DNA of 20,521 bases, taken from the NCBI RefSeq assembly GCF_003477525.1, contig NZ_QUDO01000064.1, forward strand, positions 1 through 20,521, read 5' to 3'. The translations under genes were made by a program, and so were the position numbers. The notes beneath the pieces were generated by a model. That model worked only from the letters and a program-made list of their open reading frames with translations. It had not been told where the DNA came from and did no database searches. Within the stretch, counting starts at the first letter, position 1, and each line of letters opens with the position of its first letter. Source of the stretch: Ruminococcus sp. AF41-9. Lineage in GTDB: Bacteria > Bacillota > Clostridia > Lachnospirales > Lachnospiraceae. This document shows, one piece after another, positions 16,306-20,521 of the stretch.

Positions 16306-16394
16306 TTTGATGTTATTTTTATTATAACAGCATATTGACAGTGACGTAAGAGGATGCTAAAATAATTTGAAGTAAGAATAAAAATAACACCAAA
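16306..16394. promoter_or_regulatory. Divergent promoters framed by 18-bp inverted repeats (putative Rrf2 operators)
   Basis: TTTGATGTTATTTTTATT (16306-16323) and the reverse complement of 16377-16394 (TTTGGTGTTATTTTTATT) differ at one base. Within them are dyads GTTAT-N7-ATAAC (16312-16328) and GTAAG-N7-ATAAC (16372-16388). Between the arms lies a strong plus promoter, TTGACA (16335-16340), 17 bp, TAAAAT (16358-16363); the minus -10 TATAAT is at 16321-16326. Each arm covers one promoter's -10 or start region, as expected for repressor sites. Confidence 0.7.
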
Positions 16395-16423
16395 TCAACA
16401 GGAGTGCCGACCGCTATCTGAGT

Positions 16424-16516
16424 ATGGAGGATGCGGTCACGGTTGGAGAAATTCTATTATCAAAACTGAAAATACGAGAAAAGGAGCATTTCATAGATGA
16501 TAACAGCAAAAAGTAA
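16424..16516 (+). other. Short frame upstream of the first sirtuin gene, leader peptide or gene remnant
   Basis: A 30-codon frame (MEDAVTVGEILLSKLKIREK and on to a stop at 16514-16516) overlaps the sirtuin start by 20 nt. It also reads open for some codons before the ATG (RSADRYLS), without a start or RBS. The text has normal helical protein character, so it may be the C-terminal remnant of a deleted gene. I do not recognise the family. Confidence 0.3.
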
Positions 16517-17377
16517 AAGCTATGAGGAACAGGTAAGGAAGTTGGCCGAGCATATCAAAGGGGCCGATGCTATCGTTGTAGGAGCGGCTTCGGGAATGTC
16601 AGCGGCAGCCGGATATCGGCACTATTATGAGCATGATAAAGACTTTGTAGAGAATCTGGGTGAGTTTGAAAAAAGTATGGGTACCGCAATTCCTTTGACG
16701 GATTTTATTACCGGTACCGCACCAGTGAGGAGCGCTGGGCGTACATAGCAAGGAATCTGTGTATGATTCTCGATGCAGAGACAGGACAGCCTTATAAGGA
16801 TCTGTTTGAAATCCTGAAGGACAAGAACTACTACATCCTGACGACTAATCAGGACACGCAGTTTACCCGTGTATTCCCGGAAGAAAAGATCAGCGCCATC
16901 CAAGGCGACTGGCGGTATTTCCAGTGTAGCCGCCGGTGTCATGATGAGCTTTACGATTCCGTGGAAACGCTTCATAAGCTGAACGACTCTATTGATGCGG
17001 ATTTGAGAGTTCCCTCTGAGCTGATTCCCCGCTGCCCGAAGTGTGGCGCGGAAATGGAGCCTTGGGTGCGTTCCTGGGTATTTCTTGAGGGCAGGAAATA
17101 TCGGGAAGAACACAGCAAGCTCAATGCGTTCCTGAAAAAGAATATGCACAAAAAAGTCTTGTTTCTGGAGCTTGGCGTTGGCCGCATGACGCCGATGTTC
17201 ATTCAGGAACCGTTCTGGAATATGACCTACGCATGGCCGAATGCCTTTTATATCACAATCAATCCGAGGGACGCTATTGTGCCGGAGGAACTGAAACAGA
17301 AGGGCTTGGCAATCCGAGAAGATATTGCAAAGGTATTGACGGACACCAGAAAGATCTCCAACGAGGAAATGAAATGA
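16497..17377 (+). pseudogene. Sirtuin-like protein 1, SirTM-type, split by loss of one base near 16688
   Basis: The ATG at 16497 follows AAGGAG (16481-16486). The first frame gives IVVGAASGMSAAAGYRHYYE, a sirtuin GAxSG nucleotide-binding start. At GCAATTCC one A is missing; the next frame continues GFYYRYRTSEERWAYIARNL and the rest to 17377. Family marks in part two are TTNQD (NAD ribose/catalytic loop), AIQGD in place of the catalytic HG of deacylase sirtuins, a zinc set CSRRC plus CPKC, and LELGVGRMTP as the late Rossmann strand. Restored length is about 293 residues. Gln in place of His marks the class M sirtuins, which ADP-ribosylate rather than deacylate. The stop overlaps the next ATG (ATGA). 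The break may be a sequencing error. Confidence 0.75.
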
Positions 17378-18234
17378 GCGAAGAGAGCATCAGAACCACA
17401 GCAGAATTGATTCGGCACGCAGATGCGGTGCTTGTAGGCGCAGGCTCTGGGCTTTCCAGTGCGGCGGGTTACAACCATTATCACCGCAATGCGGTGTTTG
17501 AAGCGAATTTTCATGATTTTGAGGAAGCCTATGGGATTCAAAGTCTTTTTCATGGGTTCTATTACATTTACTCAAAACCGGAACAGCAGTGGGGATTTTA
17601 TTCACGCTATATAAAATTTATGGAAGATGCGCCTGCAGGTCAGCCGTACATTGACCTTGTGGAAATTTTGAAGGATAAAGAATACTTTATTTTGACGACA
17701 AATTGTGACATTCAAATTCCGAAGGTTTTCCCGGAGGACAGAATATGCCAATTTCAGGGGGATTTCCGATATTTCCAGTGTAGCCAGCCATGCCACGACA
17801 AACTGTATGAAAGCCACGATCTGGTTTCAGCCATGCTGGACAATATGGAAGGTCTGGAAGTTCCGGCAGAATGGATTCCCCGCTGCCCGGAGTGCGGCTG
17901 GAAAATGGTTCCGTGGGTGCAGGACAATACTTTTTTACAAGGCGAGGCGTGGCAGACCGCGTATCAAAGATACGAGGATTTCGTTCGGAAATATCAGGGC
18001 AAAAAGCTGCTCCTGCTGGAACTGGGCGTGGGTGAGATGACACCCAGTATCATCAAACTACCCTTCTGGGAACTTACTGCCAAAAACGAAAACGTCTTTT
18101 ATGCATGTCTTAATCGAGAGGCATCTCATAGTCCGGAGCATCTGCGGGGACGCAGCCTGTATCTGCAAGGAGATTTGGCGGAAACTCTGGCTGCTCTCCG
18201 GCAGGCGCGATCCATCGCAGCAACCATAAAATAG
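17374..18234 (+). CDS. Sirtuin-like protein 2, SirTM-type (His replaced by Gln)
   Basis: The start ATG at 17374 overlaps the stop of gene 1 and has GAGG 8 nt ahead; the open frame to 17233 is a shadow of gene 1. The 286 residues run: VLVGAGSGLSSAAGY (about 19-33), TTNCD with N110 and D112, FQGD with Q128 where deacylases have the catalytic His, zinc-type cysteines C136/C140 (CSQPC) and C171/C174 (CPEC), and LLELGVGEMTP (about 214-224). The Asn and Gln pair agrees with residues reported to be needed in the class M sirtuins of Staphylococcus and Streptococcus, which ADP-ribosylate a lipoylated GcvH-like carrier. No carrier, ligase or macrodomain gene is in the window, so substrate and reversal enzyme are unknown. 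This is the intact member of the array. Confidence 0.82.
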   Translation: MSEESIRTTAELIRHADAVLVGAGSGLSSAAGYNHYHRNAVFEANFHDFEEAYGIQSLFHGFYYIYSKPEQQWGFYSRYIKFMEDAPAGQPYIDLVEILKDKEYFILTTNCDIQIPKVFPEDRICQFQGDFRYFQCSQPCHDKLYESHDLVSAMLDNMEGLEVPAEWIPRCPECGWKMVPWVQDNTFLQGEAWQTAYQRYEDFVRKYQGKKLLLLELGVGEMTPSIIKLPFWELTAKNENVFYACLNREASHSPEHLRGRSLYLQGDLAETLAALRQARSIAATIK

Positions 18235-18250
18235 AAAGGAGCGAACGAAT

Positions 18251-19087
18251 ATGATTGATTGGAAACCCATTGCCGAAAAATTCAGAGAAGCGGACGCTAT
18301 CCTGATCGGGGCCAGTAACGGCCTGTCCATCACCGAAGGACTGCATTTGTTTGCAGATAATGCAGCCTTTGATGAATTGTTTGGAGATTTCAAACAAAAA
18401 TACGGCTTACGTTGTATTTTGCAGGGCATGATGGCCGGATGGCCCAGCGAGGAGGAAAAGTGGGCCTTCTGGGCCCGGCTCATCCATCATTACTGTGGGC
18501 AGTACCAGTCTACGTCGGTGATGAACGATTTGAAGGCCATTGTGGGAGAGAAAGATTACTTTGTCGTCACATCAAACGGAGAAGGTCACTTTGAACTGTG
18601 TGGCTTCGATCCGACGAAAATCTATGAGATCGAGGGCAACTGGTTTACGATGCAGTGTGCCCGTCCCTGCCACGACACCCTCTATTCAAGTTTAGAGGTG
18701 GCCGAAAAATTATCCGCTGCCGAACAGGGCGGCCATGTGCCTACAGAGTTGGTGCCGCGCTGTCCCAAGTGCGGAGGTCCCATGGACATCCACATGGGCG
18801 CGGGTCAGAGAATGATTCTGGATACCGCTGCTCAGGCACGGTTCCAAAACTTTCTGAAAACCTACCACGGGAAGAAACTGGTGGTTCTGGAGCTGGGCAT
18901 TGGCTGGCGTAATCAGCTGATCAAGGCTCCGATGATGCGCCTGGTGGCCAGCGAGCCAAACGCCACTTATGTGACCATCAATCTGGGGGAGATCTATATT
19001 GCGGACAATATCAAAGAGAAGTCCTTCGGACTGGACGGGCGGCTGGATGAGCTGCTGCCTGCTCTCCGGGAGGTGTGCGAGGCATGA
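18251..19087 (+). CDS. Sirtuin-like protein 3, divergent active site
   Basis: The ATG at 18251 follows AAAGGAG. The 278 residues align with gene 2 over their length: ILIGASNGLSITEG (17-30), TSNGEGH in place of TTNxD (N109 kept, Asp lost), EIEGN with Glu128 in place of Gln, the same zinc cysteines (136, 140, 171, 174), and LELGIGWRNQLIK. Two active-site changes, Asp to Glu/Gly and Gln to Glu, suggest altered chemistry or a non-catalytic partner that binds a target or the other two proteins. It is intact, with a good RBS and normal codon pattern, so it does not look like a dying copy. The frame continues open past its stop into a TagA stub. Confidence 0.8.
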   Translation: MIDWKPIAEKFREADAILIGASNGLSITEGLHLFADNAAFDELFGDFKQKYGLRCILQGMMAGWPSEEEKWAFWARLIHHYCGQYQSTSVMNDLKAIVGEKDYFVVTSNGEGHFELCGFDPTKIYEIEGNWFTMQCARPCHDTLYSSLEVAEKLSAAEQGGHVPTELVPRCPKCGGPMDIHMGAGQRMILDTAAQARFQNFLKTYHGKKLVVLELGIGWRNQLIKAPMMRLVASEPNATYVTINLGEIYIADNIKEKSFGLDGRLDELLPALREVCEA

Positions 19088-19108
19088 CGATTTCGGAGCA
19101 GGTTCAAA

Positions 19109-19216
19109 ATGACTATGAAGTTTGTGGGGACCATAATCATCTATGCCTATTTGCAGGCGGTGGGAGTTATCAACTCTCATGAATCAGGTTGCTTCTTGAA
19201 TCCTTCGCAGCAGTAG
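19109..19216 (+). pseudogene. C-terminal stub of DNA-3-methyladenine glycosylase I (TagA-like)
   Basis: The frame MTMKFVGTIIIYAYLQAVGV, then INSHESGCFLNP and a stop, matches the C-terminal part of TagA glycosylases (KFVGxTixYaYLQAxG.xNdH...C). The Asn-His-Cys order fits the zinc-site end of the family. About 35 residues remain of a protein normally near 190, and no RBS or start belongs to it. It lies in the same frame as sirtuin 3, just after its stop, which marks a deletion junction near 19088-19110. Confidence 0.6.
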
Positions 19217-19230
19217 AGAATGCATAAAAA

Positions 19231-19269
19231 AGCCGGGAAGTTGACTCAAATTGTCAATGCTTCCCGGCT
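19231..19269 (-). terminator. Long-stem terminator, minus orientation (probably bidirectional)
   Basis: AGCCGGGAAG (19231-19240) and CTTCCCGGCT (19260-19269) pair perfectly, and inner TTGAC/GTCAA extend the stem past a TG bulge. Read on the minus strand, it is followed by TTTTTT. It would end the HxlR transcript and probably also block the sirtuin transcript from the left. Confidence 0.75.
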
Positions 19270-19289
19270 ATTATCTTGCAGATATTATA

Positions 19290-19331
19290 GCAATTCAACT
19301 TTTTAATGCAACAGCAACAACGTTGAATTGC
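19290..19331. repeat. Perfect 10-bp inverted repeat in the gap before the HxlR gene
   Basis: GCAATTCAAC (19290-19299) and GTTGAATTGC (19322-19331) are separated by 22 bp. The gap between the terminator and the end of the HxlR gene is AT-rich and has no gene. A weaker similar GTTTGAATGTTGC follows at about 19338-19350. It could be an operator or a relic of an element end. Confidence 0.45.
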
Positions 19332-19394
19332 ATATCGCAAATATGCTGTTTGAATGTTGCGCTAATTTCTTGACTTGCGATAATATAGTTAGAA

Positions 19395-19748
19395 TCATGG
19401 TATATATTTCATTCCCCATTGGGAAATGGCGTAAAAGACCGGCAGCAGGTCCCGCCCTTTCTCGGTGAGGGAGTACTCCACTCGCAGAGGCATTTCATTA
19501 TATTGGATACGCTGAACCAATTCGTCCGCTTCCAGTTCCTTCAGGGCGTTGGTCAGGGCTGTATTGGTAATGGGTTTGAGAACTTTTTTCAGTTCCCCAA
19601 ACCGTATGGGGCACTTGATGCACAGTTCATAGAGAATTTGGAGTTTCCATTTGCCCTGCAGCATTTGAACTACCGGCGTGACCGGGCAGTTTCCCTCGCC
19701 GGTTAGAATGACACTGCCAACCTTTTCTTTGAATTCTTCATAAGTCAT
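19395..19748 (-). CDS. HxlR family transcriptional regulator
   Basis: The ATG at 19746-19748 is preceded at 10 nt by GAGGAA; the longer frame to 19820 would run through the promoter. The 117 residues read NCPVTPVVQMLQGKWKLQIL, with the single N-terminal Cys-Pro typical of redox-sensing members such as YodB and HypR, then the HTH (IRFGELKKVLKPITNTALTN, ALKELEADELV) and the wing (MPLRVEYSLTEKG). YodB-type proteins repress nitroreductase or flavin reductase genes until a quinone or oxidant modifies the cysteine. The gene is divergent from a flavin reductase, which fits that pattern. Confidence 0.88.
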   Translation of the reverse strand: MTYEEFKEKVGSVILTGEGNCPVTPVVQMLQGKWKLQILYELCIKCPIRFGELKKVLKPITNTALTNALKELEADELVQRIQYNEMPLRVEYSLTEKGRDLLPVFYAISQWGMKYIP

Positions 19749-19773
19749 AATTGGATCGTTCCTCGTCTTTTGC

Positions 19774-19840
19774 GGTATATTTTTTGATACCAGGTACAAA
19801 TAATTTGCGTACTTGAACAAAAATTGCTATCAGATATAAT
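19774..19840. promoter_or_regulatory. HxlR/flavin reductase divergent control region
   Basis: A plus promoter has TTGAAC (19813-19818), 16 bp and TATAAT (19835-19840). GGTAT (19774-19778) and ATACC (19787-19791) form a dyad with 8-bp spacing, and GTAC elements lie at 19794-19797 and 19809-19812 next to the -35. These are plausible HxlR sites; I cannot point to a matching published consensus. Confidence 0.5.
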
Positions 19841-19902
19841 AAATATATCACTGGTTGGCCATACAGTCAACGACTGAAATCTCTTAGAAAGGTCTGAATT
19901 TT

Positions 19903-20405
19903 ATGAAAGAACTGAACATTATGGAGGCTACTGTTCTGACCTCCCCCAATCCGCTGACACTGATCTGCTCTAAAAAGGAGGATGGTTCTACGAACCTGGC
20001 TCCCATTTGCTTTGTGTCTTACCTCTCCTTCAATCCGCCTATGGTGGCTTCGCCACTGGCAAACAGTCCCACACCGGCAAGCGTGTGCGTGAGACCGGCA
20101 AAGTCATTGTCACTGTTCCCGGTGAGAGTCTGGCAGGCGCAGTAATGGCCTGCGGAGCATCTACCGGTGCCGAGACAGACAAGGTGGCCGCCAACAACAT
20201 CGAGATGATGGCTGTGGAGGGCAGCGACATCCAGATTCCGGCGGACACCCGGCTGGCGATGGTGGCTACCTTGCAGCAGTCGGTGGAGGTGGGCGACCAT
20301 ATCCTGCACATCTGTCAGGTAGACAAGTTCCTGGGCGATGAGGACAAGAAGGGGCTGTACGCCTGGAACGGCTTCGGGAAAGTTGCACCTGCGGCAGAAG
20401 GCTAA
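19903..20405 (+). pseudogene. Flavin reductase family protein, split by loss of one G near 20046
   Basis: The ATG at 19903 has AAAGGT about 10 nt upstream. The first frame reads MEATVLTSPNPLTLICSKKE, then NLAPICFVSYLSFNPPMV. One G is missing in GTGG-CTTC; the next frame continues naturally as GFATGKQSHTGKRVRETGKV, then GESLAGAVMACGASTGAETD and a C-terminus at 20405. Restored length is about 167 residues. The order (N-T-A-P-x-x-F, FNPPMV, KxSHTGKRVRETG) is that of FMN-binding split-barrel reductases, which use NAD(P)H to reduce flavin. Its HxlR neighbour suggests induction by oxidants or quinones. The break lies in a short G run and may be a sequencing error. Confidence 0.82.
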
Positions 20406-20418
20406 ATCTTAATAGGTA

Positions 20419-20439
20419 ATTGCGAAACATGTTCGCAAT
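20419..20439. repeat. Near-perfect palindrome after the flavin reductase gene
   Basis: ATTGCGAA (20419-20426) and TTCGCAAT (20432-20439) are complementary with a 5-nt centre (ACATG). It may be a regulator site for a gene beyond the window or part of a double terminator. Confidence 0.5.
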
Positions 20440-20455
20440 CCTGATTAAAAAGCGG

Positions 20456-20482
20456 TAAGAATCCTGCAACGCAGGATTCTTA
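20456..20482 (+). terminator. Strong hairpin, probable terminator of the flavin reductase gene
   Basis: TAAGAATCCTGC (20456-20467) and GCAGGATTCTTA (20471-20482) form a perfect 12-bp stem with loop AAC. No real T-run follows, so it could also be an operator or transcript-end hairpin that stops RNA decay. Confidence 0.55.
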
Positions 20483-20521
20483 AGATGAAAAATAGGTGCT
20501 TCTAAATTTAGACATAACTAA

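Noticed and set aside
17233..17373. Longer start of sirtuin 2
   Set aside because: The extension is out-of-frame sequence of sirtuin 1 and lacks an RBS; the ATGA overlap at 17374 fits better.
19281..19380. Element end or attachment site suggested by the inverted repeat before the HxlR gene
   Set aside because: No integrase, transposase or matching direct repeat was seen in the window, so only the repeat itself is reported.
19749..19820. Longer start of the HxlR gene
   Set aside because: It would cover the GGTAT-N8-ATACC dyad and the control region, and HxlR proteins normally start close to the Cys-Pro motif.

Overview
The window looks like chromosomal DNA of a gut-type Clostridia member, probably Lachnospiraceae. 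The grounds are strong AGGAGG ribosome binding sites, an AT-rich left third with GH3 glycosidases and an AgrC-like GHKL kinase, relics of Firmicutes-type integrative elements (CD1845-like protein, MobA/MobL-like relaxases), and many small regulators. The genus is an inference; no rRNA or tRNA gene is present to fix it.

Layout. (1) 1-7150, + strand: the 3' end of a GHKL sensor kinase, two terminator hairpins, an activator-type promoter with paired TTGTGCCA boxes, then an operon of a domain-swapped membrane-anchored GH3 glycosidase, a second GH3 enzyme broken by one frameshift, and a GtrA-like membrane protein. (2) 7190-10950: a graveyard of mobile elements. It holds an ORF6N/RhuM-type stub, a small membrane protein, the tail of one relaxase (-), a piece of an exported protein (+), the tail of a CD1845-like protein (+), one intact AlbA_2/Schlafen-type ATP-binding protein (-) with a clear promoter and terminator, a second relaxase with its middle deleted (+), and a tract of strong hairpins. 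(3) 10982-16285, - strand, visibly richer in GC: a metal block, read in the order Rrf2 regulator, copper P-type ATPase fused to HMA and CsoR domains, CGGC protein, ArsR sensor, AraC regulator. (4) 16306-19087, + strand: three tandem divergent sirtuin-like genes, driven by a promoter that faces the Rrf2 gene across an 18-bp inverted repeat. (5) 19109-20521: a stub of DNA-3-methyladenine glycosylase I, an HxlR regulator (-) and a divergent flavin reductase (+).

How the parts may work together. The left operon is probably switched on by the response regulator of the adjacent kinase and handles beta-glucosides outside the cell. The metal block would sense and export copper, but its ATPase has lost the TGES loop and is frameshifted, so export is probably dead. 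The sirtuins carry Gln or Glu where deacylase sirtuins have the catalytic His. This points to the class M (ADP-ribosyltransferase) branch and, together with the Rrf2 operators and the flavin reductase/HxlR pair, suggests a redox- or stress-responsive island. It is the best candidate here for an undescribed system.

Caution: at least five genes each lack exactly one base, nearly always in a short homopolymer, while the reading on both sides is well conserved. This may be a sequencing or assembly artefact, so the broken genes should not all be taken as dead.
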